From: JALZDI01 sp035557095
Lineage (GTDB): Bacteria; Actinomycetota; Actinomycetes; Propionibacteriales; Nocardioidaceae
Direction of reading: 5' to 3'
DNA length: 64,000 bases
NCBI GenBank assembly: GCA_035557095.1
Contig: DATMEB010000166.1
Coordinates: forward strand, 1-64,000
Position 1 is the stretch's first letter. Every line of letters starts with the position of its first letter. The notes under the pieces are model-generated. The model saw nothing but the letters and a program-made list of their open reading frames with translations. It ran no database searches and was not told the origin of the DNA. Both the position numbers and the translations under genes were made by a program. Shown one piece after another: positions 44,279 to 52,437 of this stretch.

Positions 44279-45667
44279 GTGAGTGCCGGGAAGAGCAACG
44301 ACGCCGTCGGCCACTCAACCGGCTTCGACGTCGTCGTGCTGGCCGGGTCCGCCGGTGGACTGCGCGCGGTGCTCACTGCGGTGGAGCAGCTGCCATCGCA
44401 GTTTCCGGCCGCGATCGCCGTCAGCCTGCACCGCGCGGCCGACAGCGGTAGTCGCGACACTCTGCCTGACCTGCTCGGCCGTCGTGCGTCGATGCCGGTG
44501 CAGCCTGCCGGCAACCCGGTGACGCTGGCTCCGGGTCAGATCATCGTCATGCCACCTCGGACGGAGCTCACTGCAAGGCCCGACAGCACCTTGGCGCTGA
44601 CGGCCAGCGAAAGCTGGCGGGTGGCCGACCCGACGATGAGCGCCTTGGCCGCGCGCTACGGCGCCCGATGCATCGGCGTCGTCCTCTCCGGCCGCCTCGA
44701 CGACGGGGCACTGGGTGCACGCGCGATCAAGCGCGCCCGCGGCCGTGTCATCGTGCAGGATCCGGCCGACGCGCACACGCCGAGCATGCCCGCTGCCGCG
44801 CTCGCAACCGGCAGCGTCGACCTGGTCGTACCGGCGCGCCGGATCGCGCCGTCGCTGGTCGCGCTGGCGATGGCACCCGTGGTGCGGACCTGTTGCGCAC
44901 GCCCCGGCCCGCGTGGGCCGGGTGGGCCCCGACGAATGCGAGGTGACCGTGAGCCCATCGACGACGACCTGCGGCGCAACCGGCTGCTGGCCGGTCTCGA
45001 CGACGACGAGCGGGCTCGGCTGGCACAGCTGCTCGAGCCGGTCGAGGTGACCCTCCGGACGCCGGTGTACGACCCGGGCGTGGCGATCGAGCATGTCTAC
45101 TTCCCGCTGCGGTGCGTGTTCTCCCTGGTCGCCGTCGTCGGTGACGACGTCATCGAGGTGAGCACCATCGGCAACGAGGGGATGGTCGGCCTGCCGGTGT
45201 TCCTCGGAGCCGCGGTGAGTCCCAACAGCGCCTTCTGCCAGGTGCCGGGTCCGGCGCTGCGCATGCGGGCGGCCGAGCTGGTCAGCTTCCTGGCGCGTTG
45301 GGACGGCACCATGCACTCGCGGCTGCACCGCTACACGCAGGCCACGATCGTCCAGCTCGCGCAGAGTGTGGCGTGCAACCAGCTGCACACCACGCACCAG
45401 CGCACCGCACGATGGCTGCTGATGACGCGCGACCGGGTCGACGAGGACACCTTCACGCTGACGCAGGAGTTCCTTGCCCAGATGCTGGGCGTACGCCGCG
45501 CCACCGTGTCGGGGATCGCCGCGGAGTTCCAGGCCGCGGGACTGATCGCCTACAACCGGGGGACGATGTCGATCACCGATGCGGCCGGCCTCGAGGCGCT
45601 GAGCTGCGAGTGCTACCGGGTCATCCAGGACGAGTACGACCAGCTCCTCGACGCCGAGCAGTCCTAG
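44279..45667 (+). CDS. CheB methylesterase domain fused to a Crp/Fnr-type regulator
   Basis: The 462-residue protein is one continuous reading frame. Residues ~16-205 form a CheB-type methylesterase domain with its catalytic serine (LAGSAGGL), histidine (AVSLHRAAD) and aspartate (LSGRLDDGALG). There is no N-terminal receiver domain. After a proline/arginine-rich linker, residues ~235-455 form a cNMP-binding-like domain (YDPGVAIEHVYFPLRCVFSL, STIGNEGMVGLPVFLG) and a Crp-type winged helix (LTQEFLAQMLGVRRATVSGIA). The usual cAMP-contacting arginine motif is not obvious. No chemotaxis gene is nearby. TACTCT at 44265-44270 may be a -10 for a leaderless start at the GTG. Confidence 0.9.
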   Translation: MSAGKSNDAVGHSTGFDVVVLAGSAGGLRAVLTAVEQLPSQFPAAIAVSLHRAADSGSRDTLPDLLGRRASMPVQPAGNPVTLAPGQIIVMPPRTELTARPDSTLALTASESWRVADPTMSALAARYGARCIGVVLSGRLDDGALGARAIKRARGRVIVQDPADAHTPSMPAAALATGSVDLVVPARRIAPSLVALAMAPVVRTCCARPGPRGPGGPRRMRGDREPIDDDLRRNRLLAGLDDDERARLAQLLEPVEVTLRTPVYDPGVAIEHVYFPLRCVFSLVAVVGDDVIEVSTIGNEGMVGLPVFLGAAVSPNSAFCQVPGPALRMRAAELVSFLARWDGTMHSRLHRYTQATIVQLAQSVACNQLHTTHQRTARWLLMTRDRVDEDTFTLTQEFLAQMLGVRRATVSGIAAEFQAAGLIAYNRGTMSITDAAGLEALSCECYRVIQDEYDQLLDAEQS

Positions 45668-45921
45668 GACAACGACTCGCGCTCGCCGAGGCGGTGCTCG
45701 GCGTCGGCGAGGTAGTAGTCCACGTCGTCCATGTCGTAGCCGGGCTTGAGCAGCACAGGCGTGAACCGCTGCAAGGCCACGTCCGAGGCCCGCAACAGGG
45801 GAGTGGGCGAACGCAGCGCGTCCTCGACCGACTCGATGAACGCGTCGACCTCGTGCGCCGCGTACCCGGCACGCCACTTGGTCTGTCGGAAGTGGGGGCT
45901 CAGGACGGCGTGTGCACTCAT
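45664..45921 (-). CDS. Small protein with two DivIVA-type segments
   Basis: The 85-residue protein contains two copies of the short DivIVA-like element: FRQTKWRAGYAAHEVDAFIE and FTPVLLKPGYDMDDVDYYLA. This element appears at the N-terminus of DivIVA and in small actinobacterial proteins. It has no coiled coil, so it is not a full DivIVA. Its stop overlaps that of the CheB-Crp fusion by sharing CTAG. Confidence 0.8.
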   Translation of the reverse strand: MSAHAVLSPHFRQTKWRAGYAAHEVDAFIESVEDALRSPTPLLRASDVALQRFTPVLLKPGYDMDDVDYYLADAEHRLGERESLS

Positions 45922-46050
45922 TCGCGGGTCACCTCATGTTGGTCGACGAATACCCAACGTCACAGCGGACCGGTGGTGGGCGGTTCAGGGTCTATCGCGC
46001 CATGCCCCGACGGTGTTACAGCGAGCGTGACGCCACTCACGCCGACCGTG

Positions 46051-47142
46051 TCAGTCTGCGCGGATGTCCACCCGGTGCCTGCCCTGACCGTCGGTGAGGA
46101 ACGTGAGCAGGCTCTCGCCCTCGGCGACGATCGTGTCGCGGTCGACCGGTCGCAGCGCCCGCAGCGGCCGGACCTTCAATGTCGTGTGGTCGATGCCCTG
46201 GTCGGTGGTCCAGGTTCCGGCGACGCGGCCGTCGACGAGGACGAACCGCGCGCCCTCCACGCTGAGTCGGCGGTGTGCGTCGTCGACGATGCGGCTGCGG
46301 TCGTCGTAGCCGAGGACGGCGTTGTCGAAGGCGGGGAGGAAGCGCGGTGGCGCCGGCGTCTCGGGGTCGGGCACTGGCCCGTCGGGGATGTCGAACAGCT
46401 CGCGACCGCGTTCGTCGCGGCAGGTGCGCAACCCGGGCCGGAGCCGCTGCAGGGCAGCACGCAGTCCGGTCAGACCGGACCAGGCCCGGACGTCCGCGCT
46501 CGACGCCGGGCCGTACGCCGCGAGGTAGCGCAGCACGAGCGCGTCCGCCGACGTACCCGGCTGGTCCAGTGGCCGGTCCAGCCAGGACTCGATCGTGGTC
46601 TGCCGCGCCGGGCCGTCCTGGCGCCAGAGCCCGCGCGGAGGCACCTGCACCAGCGGCAGCAGGGAGCTCAACGCGTCACCGAGGTCGCGTGGCGCGACCT
46701 CGGGCCATCGGTCGGCGAGCAGCCGTGCCACCTCGGTGACGCCGCGCGGCTCCTGCTCGAACAACGGCCGGGCGAACCGGGCGATCTGGTCGAGGTCGAC
46801 ACCTGGCAGCCGCCGGCGCAGCGCGCCGAGCATGCGCGTCACCAGCATCGGCTGATGCAGCGGCCGCAGGGCCAACGCGTCTCGCGCGGTGACCAGGTGC
46901 AGCGTCCGGCGCATGAGTGCGGTGCGTACGGCGTCGCGGTCCTCCAGGAGCGCGACCAGCTCCGCGGGCTTGAAGGCGTGCAGTCGCGACCACAGCCCGA
47001 CGTACGGCTCCTGGGGTTCCTGGGCCTGCAGGCCGACCAGGTGCTCGAGCGTCGTGGCGGGCGAGGTGGTACGGCGACCGAGGAGGTACTGGCGCGCCAG
47101 CGACGCCCGGTTCAACGCCTGTCCACTGAGTACGTCGGTCAC
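46051..47142 (-). CDS. Winged helix DNA-binding domain protein (HTH_42 family)
   Basis: The 363-residue protein belongs to the PF06224 (HTH_42) family: LNRASLARQYLLGRR at the start, LEHLVGLQAQEPQEPYVGLWSR, RTALMRRTLHLVTARDALAL, and a C-terminal AFDNAVLGYDDRSRIV. Relatives such as YcaQ/AlkX are DNA glycosylases or bind damaged DNA; most actinobacterial members are uncharacterised. The GTG at 47142 is chosen because the residues before it are low-complexity. A paralogue lies at 53003-54145. Confidence 0.85.
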   Translation of the reverse strand: MTDVLSGQALNRASLARQYLLGRRTTSPATTLEHLVGLQAQEPQEPYVGLWSRLHAFKPAELVALLEDRDAVRTALMRRTLHLVTARDALALRPLHQPMLVTRMLGALRRRLPGVDLDQIARFARPLFEQEPRGVTEVARLLADRWPEVAPRDLGDALSSLLPLVQVPPRGLWRQDGPARQTTIESWLDRPLDQPGTSADALVLRYLAAYGPASSADVRAWSGLTGLRAALQRLRPGLRTCRDERGRELFDIPDGPVPDPETPAPPRFLPAFDNAVLGYDDRSRIVDDAHRRLSVEGARFVLVDGRVAGTWTTDQGIDHTTLKVRPLRALRPVDRDTIVAEGESLLTFLTDGQGRHRVDIRAD

Positions 47143-47179
47143 GAGACCCGGACTTCCGGCCGCAGCAGGCAGGGCTGGC

Positions 47180-47482
47180 TCAGGAGGAGGTGGCGCCGGC
47201 AGGACCCGTCGCGGCGTGCCGCGGCGCGCGGCGGCGGGCGGCCTTGAGCTGCAGGCGGGCCTCTTTCGCCTCGGCGCGGAGCGCACTGCGCTCGGCACGC
47301 AGGCAGCGGCGACACACCGACCCCGGAGGCCGGACGTGGCCCTGGGCCAGCGTCGTGGTCAGCCGGCGCAGCATGCTGCCGCACCAGGGCGTGCCCTCGG
47401 CGGTCAGCAGGTGCCAGGGGCCGGATCGCGTCCCACCGGCACCCGTGGTCGAACCGCGCATCCACATTGTCTTCTGGCTCAC
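47180..47482 (-). CDS. Small cysteine-containing hypothetical protein
   Basis: The 100-residue protein has WHLLTAEGTPWCGSMLRRL followed by SVCRRCLRAER, so three cysteines (one CxxC pair) that could bind zinc, and a very basic alanine-rich tail. Unnamed actinobacterial proteins with the same HLL...CG...CRRC pattern are common. GGGGAGGTG lies just upstream of the GTG at 47482, supporting translation. Confidence 0.6.
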   Translation of the reverse strand: MSQKTMWMRGSTTGAGGTRSGPWHLLTAEGTPWCGSMLRRLTTTLAQGHVRPPGSVCRRCLRAERSALRAEAKEARLQLKAARRRAPRHAATGPAGATSS

Positions 47483-47517
47483 CGCACCTCCCCGTACCAG
47501 CTTTACGACCGGACGCT

Positions 47518-47540
47518 ACCCGCGAGGGGGCCCCGCGGGT
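47518..47540. repeat. GC-rich inverted repeat
   Basis: ACCCGCG at 47518-47524 pairs with CGCGGGT at 47534-47540 around nine bases. It lies in the divergent region between the small cysteine protein and the metallo-beta-lactamase-fold gene. A terminator, operator or chance hairpin are all possible. Confidence 0.35.
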
Positions 47541-47659
47541 GCAGGATTGGGAAAACGGCCGGCCCTGGTGCCGTCGACGCGAAAACTCATGCAATCTCGG
47601 TCGACCCCCCGGGCCGTAGTTCACCTAACGACCTGCGCAACGAGCTGGGGAGGATCGAG

Positions 47660-49270
47660 ATGCGGTTTGAGGGTTTGCCACGCGTGGCGGCTGTCGGTGT
47701 GGCGGCTATGTCGGTGGCGTTCGCGGGGATGGGGCCGGGTTCGGCCGCCGCGCCTGCGCCGGCCGGACTGGCCGGTGGAGGTGGTCCAGCGGTACTGGGA
47801 CAGGTGGCGCGCGCGCTCGGCGGTGCTGACGACGTACGGGGTCTGCAGTCGCTGAGCTACCGGGCCAGGGGCCAGCGGTGGATCTTCGACGAGGGGCTGC
47901 GCCCCGGCAACGGGATCGAGCGCAGTGCCACGTTCCGCACACGAGTTCGGTACCAGCTGGGTACGCAGGGCCGTCCAGAGCGGCTGCGGGCGGACTCGGT
48001 ACGCAACTCGCTCGGGGTCGACCGCCCGGTGCGTGAGGTCCTGTCCGGGCGGCGTGGCTACATCCGCGGCGTCGACGCCAACGGCTCGGCTCCGGCCCTG
48101 AAGGCGATGACCTCCGACCGCTGGGCCGCGGTGCGGATGCAGCAGTTGCTGCTGAACCCGCACATGATCGTGCGCAAGGCGCTGCGCAACCCGCGTCTTG
48201 CCCGCGCCGGAGGCGTCCGCCGCCTCGACGGTCGTCGCTACCGCGTGCTGACGGTTCGGCACCAGGTCGCGCCGATGCGGCTGTTCCTCGATGCCCGCAC
48301 CGGCAGGCTGGCCCGGCTGCGCACCCTGCAGCACGACTACTTCCGCCGCGACGTGGTGGTCGAGGCCCGCTACAGCCGCTGGGCTTCGGGCGGCGCCGGG
48401 CTGTCGTTCCCGCGCCGGGTGGTCCTGCGCTCCGACGGCCTGCTGATCCAGCGCGAGACCCGCACCGCGGTGCGGGCCAACCCGCGGCTGCGCCCCGCGG
48501 CCTTCCGGTTCCCGGGCAACCTCGGCCCCGCGCCGTTCCAGCCCGCCCTGGCCCGCGTCGGCGCCCGCACCAGTGAATGGGTGATGGGGTTCGCCTACCT
48601 GGGCTTCATCAAGGACGGCGGGCAGCGGGCGATCAACCCGACCGTGATCAGCCCCGGGGTGATCCTGCTCGGCGGCGTGGCCAACAACTCGCTGGTCGTG
48701 CGTCGCAGCAACGGTGTGGTCGTCTTCGAGGGCGCGGTGCACGATATGCGCGCCGAGGCCGTGATCGCGTTCGTGCGGCGACGGTTCCCCAACCTGCCGA
48801 TCACCCACGTGATCACGACGCACTTCCACTCCGACCACGCCGGCGGCATGCGTCCGTACGTCGCCATCGGCGCGCGCGTGGTGGTGGACCGGCCCTCGGT
48901 GGCGTTCTTCCGCCGGGTCTTCCGGCAGCGCAACAGCACCCTGCTGCCGGACCGGCTCGACCGGAGCAACCGGCCGGCCCGCATCACCGCGGTTCCGGCC
49001 GCGGGGCTGGTCCTCGACGACGCCCTCGAGGCGGTCGAGGTCTACCGGTTCAACACCACACACTCCGTCGACATGACCGTGCTCTTCGCCGCCGACAGCG
49101 GTGTCCTGTTCACCAGTGACATCTACACCCCCGGTGCACCGCCCGGTCCCGAGGGACAACGGCTCAACAACCTGATCGAGAACCAGAGCCTGAACGTCGA
49201 GTGGATCGCCGGCGGACACGGCGCGTTCATCACCTACGACCAGTTCCTCGCCGACCTCGGCGCCCAGTAG
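47660..49270 (+). CDS. Exported metallo-beta-lactamase-fold hydrolase with long N-terminal domain
   Basis: The 536-residue precursor has a signal peptide (residues ~1-32), then about 270 residues that are beta-rich (TGRLARLRTLQHDYFRRDVVVE) and reminiscent of lipoprotein-carrier-like or substrate-tracking folds. A C-terminal MBL domain follows with the metal motif THFHSDHAGG near residue 393 and a terminal GGHGAFITY. MBL-fold proteins hydrolyse esters, amides or phosphodiesters; the substrate is unknown. GGGGAGGATC stands before the ATG. Confidence 0.85.
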   Translation: MRFEGLPRVAAVGVAAMSVAFAGMGPGSAAAPAPAGLAGGGGPAVLGQVARALGGADDVRGLQSLSYRARGQRWIFDEGLRPGNGIERSATFRTRVRYQLGTQGRPERLRADSVRNSLGVDRPVREVLSGRRGYIRGVDANGSAPALKAMTSDRWAAVRMQQLLLNPHMIVRKALRNPRLARAGGVRRLDGRRYRVLTVRHQVAPMRLFLDARTGRLARLRTLQHDYFRRDVVVEARYSRWASGGAGLSFPRRVVLRSDGLLIQRETRTAVRANPRLRPAAFRFPGNLGPAPFQPALARVGARTSEWVMGFAYLGFIKDGGQRAINPTVISPGVILLGGVANNSLVVRRSNGVVVFEGAVHDMRAEAVIAFVRRRFPNLPITHVITTHFHSDHAGGMRPYVAIGARVVVDRPSVAFFRRVFRQRNSTLLPDRLDRSNRPARITAVPAAGLVLDDALEAVEVYRFNTTHSVDMTVLFAADSGVLFTSDIYTPGAPPGPEGQRLNNLIENQSLNVEWIAGGHGAFITYDQFLADLGAQ

Positions 49271-49327
49271 GCGCCAGGGAAGGCCCAGGGGAGAAAAGGC
49301 AACCGGCCAGTCGGGCCCCTCGGTGAG

Positions 49328-49741
49328 CTAGCGCTCGCCGGGGGGCCCGAGCACGGGCTTCACGTCCAGCACCGGCGTGCCGTCCAGCGCCTCGAGGTTG
49401 CTCACCTGCACCCGGGAGCCGTCCACGGCCAGGATGGTCACGCGGTGCAGGCCGATCGGGTTCGGGCGGTCCGGCGACCGTGTCCCGAAGACGCCGGTGG
49501 CCGGCCTGCTGAGGTCGCCACGCGGATGGACCAGGAGCACCTCGCGGAGCGCGCGGTCGAGCCAGGTGAGCACGAGCACGTCGTCGCCGGCCCGGAGGTC
49601 CCGGAGCCCGTCGGCGACGGTCTCGTCGAACACCAGCCATGCATCCGGTGCTCCCTCGTCGCCCTGCAGAGGCGCCGCGTCGTGGTCGACCAGTGGCGAG
49701 TCGACCCTTCCGACGGGCCGCAGAAGAAGCGGGTCCGGCAT
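49328..49741 (-). CDS. trmO: tRNA m6t6A37 methyltransferase TrmO-like (UPF0066)
   Basis: The 137-residue protein is of the TrmO/YaeB family, which uses S-adenosylmethionine to methylate threonylcarbamoyl-A37 of certain tRNAs. It shows the family signature TRSPDRPNPIGLHRV near residue 90 and LLVHPRGD before it. The length equals the catalytic beta-barrel alone, without the C-terminal extension of E. coli TrmO. AGGGG lies upstream of the ATG at 49741. Confidence 0.88.
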   Translation of the reverse strand: MPDPLLLRPVGRVDSPLVDHDAAPLQGDEGAPDAWLVFDETVADGLRDLRAGDDVLVLTWLDRALREVLLVHPRGDLSRPATGVFGTRSPDRPNPIGLHRVTILAVDGSRVQVSNLEALDGTPVLDVKPVLGPPGER

Positions 49742-49861
49742 CACGTCACCCCTCGTATGCACTCGTCCGCGGAGCCTATCGCCGGAGCTCGTTTCGGGTT
49801 TCGCCGTTTGCCAGCGAAGCCGCCGCCCGGCCTGACAGGATGCGCTCGGGAGTGGTCGAAG

Positions 49862-50476
49862 ATGTTATCGCGAAGGTCAAGAAGCGGCCTGAAGGCGCCG
49901 TCGCCGTATCAGCGCATCGCTGCGGGCGGCACCGACGGCTGGATGCTGCAGTCACGGCTCAGGCAGCTGTTCCGGCGGGACCTCGAGCCCGATGAGGTCG
50001 CAGTCGCGGTGTCCGAGGTCACCGCCGTGCTCGAGGGCACCCAGCGCAGGACCGTGAGGGGCTGGGTCGCGGCAACGGACCGCGCGCTGCACCTTCGTTT
50101 CCTCGTCGGCGCCGACCTGCAGCAGGGCATACGCGTGTGCTACGACGAGATGAAGCACGTGGAGCTGTCCGGGGCTGAGGCCGCGGAGGTCCACGTCACC
50201 TACTTCGCGCCGCACCAGGTCACCAGCAAGATCTGGTACCAGCACCTGTACCTCCGCGACCTGACCGCACCGGGCTTCGGTACGACGCTGGAGGATCTGG
50301 TCGGCCCGCGCATGCCGGACACACCGGCGACGCAGGAGAGCCCGGCGGAGCCGACCGCAGCAACGAAGCCGGTCACGACTCCGGCGACGACCGCTGCGCG
50401 CGTCGCGACCCACATCGGTCGCATCGCGCGTCGCCGACCGGGGCGCCACCGCCGGGGTACGGTCGCGGCCAGCTAG
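49862..50476 (+). CDS. Hypothetical protein
   Basis: The 204-residue protein has a central domain of about 110 residues (WMLQSRLRQLFRRDLEPDEVAV; VRGWVAATDRALHLRFLVG; HVELSGAEAAEVHVTYFAP) that could be a PH-like or beta-sandwich fold. The tail is basic, threonine- and alanine-rich. I recognise no family. The start is uncertain between ATG 49862 and ATG 49943 (at WMLQS); no strong ribosome-binding site favours either. Confidence 0.6.
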   Translation: MLSRRSRSGLKAPSPYQRIAAGGTDGWMLQSRLRQLFRRDLEPDEVAVAVSEVTAVLEGTQRRTVRGWVAATDRALHLRFLVGADLQQGIRVCYDEMKHVELSGAEAAEVHVTYFAPHQVTSKIWYQHLYLRDLTAPGFGTTLEDLVGPRMPDTPATQESPAEPTAATKPVTTPATTAARVATHIGRIARRRPGRHRRGTVAAS

Positions 50477-50499
50477 CTCGCCTCGCCCCGCCACCAGGG

Positions 50500-50979
50500 C
50501 TACTCGCCGGTGGTGCCGTCGAGCAGCTCGCGCGTGGCGTCCGCGTGACCGGCGTGCCTGGCCGTCTCGTTGATCAGGTGCAACAGCACCCAGCGCAGGT
50601 CCTTGTCCTCTCCCCACAGGCACGGCTGGGTCAGCGGCAGAGACCGGACGGCGGTGTCGGTGGCCGCCCCCCGTGCGCGGTACGCCGCGACCGCCGCGTC
50701 GACGGTGAGGTCGGGGCCGGGGCTGAATTCCTCCTCGCTGCGGCTGACCTCCGCGCCGAGCAGGCTGCCGTCGACCCAGCGCCACTCCACATGCGTCAGG
50801 TGGTTGACGATGCCGACCAGACAGTTGAGCGCACCCGCTGGTCGCCAGTGCGCGTCGGCGTCGCTCAGGCCGTCGATCTTGCGCAGGACCGCACCGCGCA
50901 GGTAGCCGAGCCAGTTCAGGTACAGCTCGATGTCGTCCGGTGTCCCACCGGGGAAGCCCGGCTTGTCAGGGGTCGCCAC
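50500..50979 (-). CDS. DinB-family (DUF664) protein
   Basis: The 159-residue four-helix protein has the three metal-binding histidines of the DinB/YfiT fold: NHLTHVEWRW near residue 59 and LIN...ARHAGHADATRELLDG near the C-terminus. Relatives include mycothiol-dependent enzymes and YfiT hydrolases, so a thiol-transfer or detoxification role is possible. It starts with GTG at 50979. Confidence 0.9.
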   Translation of the reverse strand: MATPDKPGFPGGTPDDIELYLNWLGYLRGAVLRKIDGLSDADAHWRPAGALNCLVGIVNHLTHVEWRWVDGSLLGAEVSRSEEEFSPGPDLTVDAAVAAYRARGAATDTAVRSLPLTQPCLWGEDKDLRWVLLHLINETARHAGHADATRELLDGTTGE

Positions 50980-51099
50980 CGGCCCAGACTAGAGCGAGCG
51001 CCGACGCGGGCGATCAGCCGAACGCGAGGGAACCGATGTCGGCCGGGGTACGTCCCATGGAGGAGAAAGCCACTGGACCGACGACTCGGGGGTCTGACC

Positions 51100-51639
51100 A
51101 TGCAGATGCCTGTCCTTGCTGTTGTGCTGTTGCTCGCCATGTCGGTCGTGGGATGTGCCGCATCCGACGACCCGGGGGCGGCGTCGCCGGGGGACACCCC
51201 CTCGACCGAAGCGGGGCGGGTCGACCCGGGGGACAGCAGCGCCAACTACACCGACCGTCTCGTCAGTGCTGCCCAGCGCTCCGACAACTACGCCGGGGAG
51301 CTTGTGCAGCGCGACCGTGGTCGCATCGTGTTGTACGGCGTCGGCCGGCCCGTTCCCGAGGTGGCCTCGATCATCGACGACGCGCCCGACGACCTCGAGG
51401 TGCAGTGGCGGAGCACGCCGTACACCCTGCGCGAGCTCGACCGCGAGGTGCAGCGGGTGATGCACAGTCACCCGCGACTGCACACCGGAAGCCCGCGCAC
51501 GGACGCGACCGGGCTGGTGTTCACCACCACCGACGACGACCTGCTTCAGGCGACCGATGCACAGAGGGAGCTCGACAGCAGCTACCCCGTGACGATCCAG
51601 CGCGGACCACGACCGATGCCGCTCATGGACGAACCGTGA
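51100..51639 (+). CDS. Hypothetical lipoprotein
   Basis: The 179-residue precursor has a lipoprotein signal with lipobox VVGCA (cysteine near residue 19). A disordered acidic linker and a small domain follow, in which ELVQRDRGRIVLYGVGRPVP and LVFTTTDDDLLQATD resemble BON- or secreted-inhibitor-like folds. No firm family. It would be anchored on the outer face of the membrane. Confidence 0.7.
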   Translation: MQMPVLAVVLLLAMSVVGCAASDDPGAASPGDTPSTEAGRVDPGDSSANYTDRLVSAAQRSDNYAGELVQRDRGRIVLYGVGRPVPEVASIIDDAPDDLEVQWRSTPYTLRELDREVQRVMHSHPRLHTGSPRTDATGLVFTTTDDDLLQATDAQRELDSSYPVTIQRGPRPMPLMDEP

Positions 51640-51675
51640 CCGGTGCGAGCAGACCGCCGGGCGCGCTCCCGAGGA

Positions 51676-52338
51676 TCAGACGGGCTGCTCGCGCATCTCC
51701 GCGCGGAGCCGCATCAACCCGGTGCGGATGCGCGTCTTGGCCGTGCCCAGCGGGATGCTCTCGTGCTCGCCGACCTCGGCCGCGGTGCAGCCGCCGATCA
51801 CGGCGAGTGCGACCGCCCGGGCCTGGTTCGGGTGCAGCTCGGCGAGCTTCTTCAGCGCACGCACCGAGTCGATCCGGGGCACGGCCGCCTCCGGCGAGTC
51901 GCTGTTCGAGAACGTCTCCTTCACGACCTCCTCCAGCAGCTGCGGGGGCACCGGCGTCGAACGGCGCGCTCGCACGGCGTCGATGGCGGTGTTGCGGGTG
52001 ATTGTGAGCAGCCAGGTCGAGACCGACGCGCGCCCTGCGTCGTAGGTGGCGGCGGCCTTCCACGCACGCGCGAACGCCTCCTGCGCGACGTCCTCGGCCA
52101 GTGCGTGGTCGTGGGTGACCGACACCGCGAGGCCGAAGACAGAGCCCTGGAAGCGGCGGACGAAGGCCGTCGCGGCCGACGGGTCGCCGAGGCCGTACCC
52201 GACGAGCAAGGCTGCGTCGGCGGCCCGATCGGCGCGGGAAGACAGGCGTACGCCAGACGACCTGCCGGCCGCCACGGCACGAGTCGGCGCGCCCAGGTTC
52301 CGGGAGCCACCCTTGCGGTTCCGGAGGACCCCAGCCAT
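51676..52338 (-). CDS. ECF RNA polymerase sigma factor
   Basis: The 220-residue protein shows sigma region 2 (FGLAVSVTHDHALAEDVAQE, then STWLLTITRNTAIDAVRARR) and region 4 (NQARAVALAVIGGCTAAEVG, then LGTAKTRIRTGLMRLRAEM). No anti-sigma gene is adjacent. The ATG at 52338 follows GAGGTG; a TTG at 52377 in the same frame falls inside an operator palindrome and is unlikely. It is divergent from the MarR gene and may share its control region. Confidence 0.9.
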   Translation of the reverse strand: MAGVLRNRKGGSRNLGAPTRAVAAGRSSGVRLSSRADRAADAALLVGYGLGDPSAATAFVRRFQGSVFGLAVSVTHDHALAEDVAQEAFARAWKAAATYDAGRASVSTWLLTITRNTAIDAVRARRSTPVPPQLLEEVVKETFSNSDSPEAAVPRIDSVRALKKLAELHPNQARAVALAVIGGCTAAEVGEHESIPLGTAKTRIRTGLMRLRAEMREQPV

Positions 52339-52365
52339 GTGGCACCTCGACGCGTCCGTTGGGAA

Positions 52366-52411
52366 TTGATGCTTCAACTCATACGTTCGTCCGATTCAAT
52401 TGAGGCGTCAA
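52366..52411. promoter_or_regulatory. Twin TTGA-N4-TCAA operators in the sigma/marR divergent region
   Basis: TTGATGCTTCAA at 52366-52377 and TTGAGGCGTCAA at 52400-52411 are two copies of the same palindrome, each preceded by AA or CAA, 34 bases apart centre to centre. One lies 28 bases from the sigma start and the other 26 bases from the MarR start. This is the arrangement expected for MarR-family autoregulation. Confidence 0.7.
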
Positions 52412-52437
52412 GTAATAGCCCGGTAAAGTCGTCGGTA
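52400..52437 (+). promoter_or_regulatory. Candidate leaderless marR promoter
   Basis: TTGAGG at 52400-52405, within the second operator, and TAAAGT at 52424-52429 are 18 bases apart and would start transcription at or next to the ATG at 52437. There is no ribosome-binding site. Binding of a repressor at the operator would cover the -35. Confidence 0.55.
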
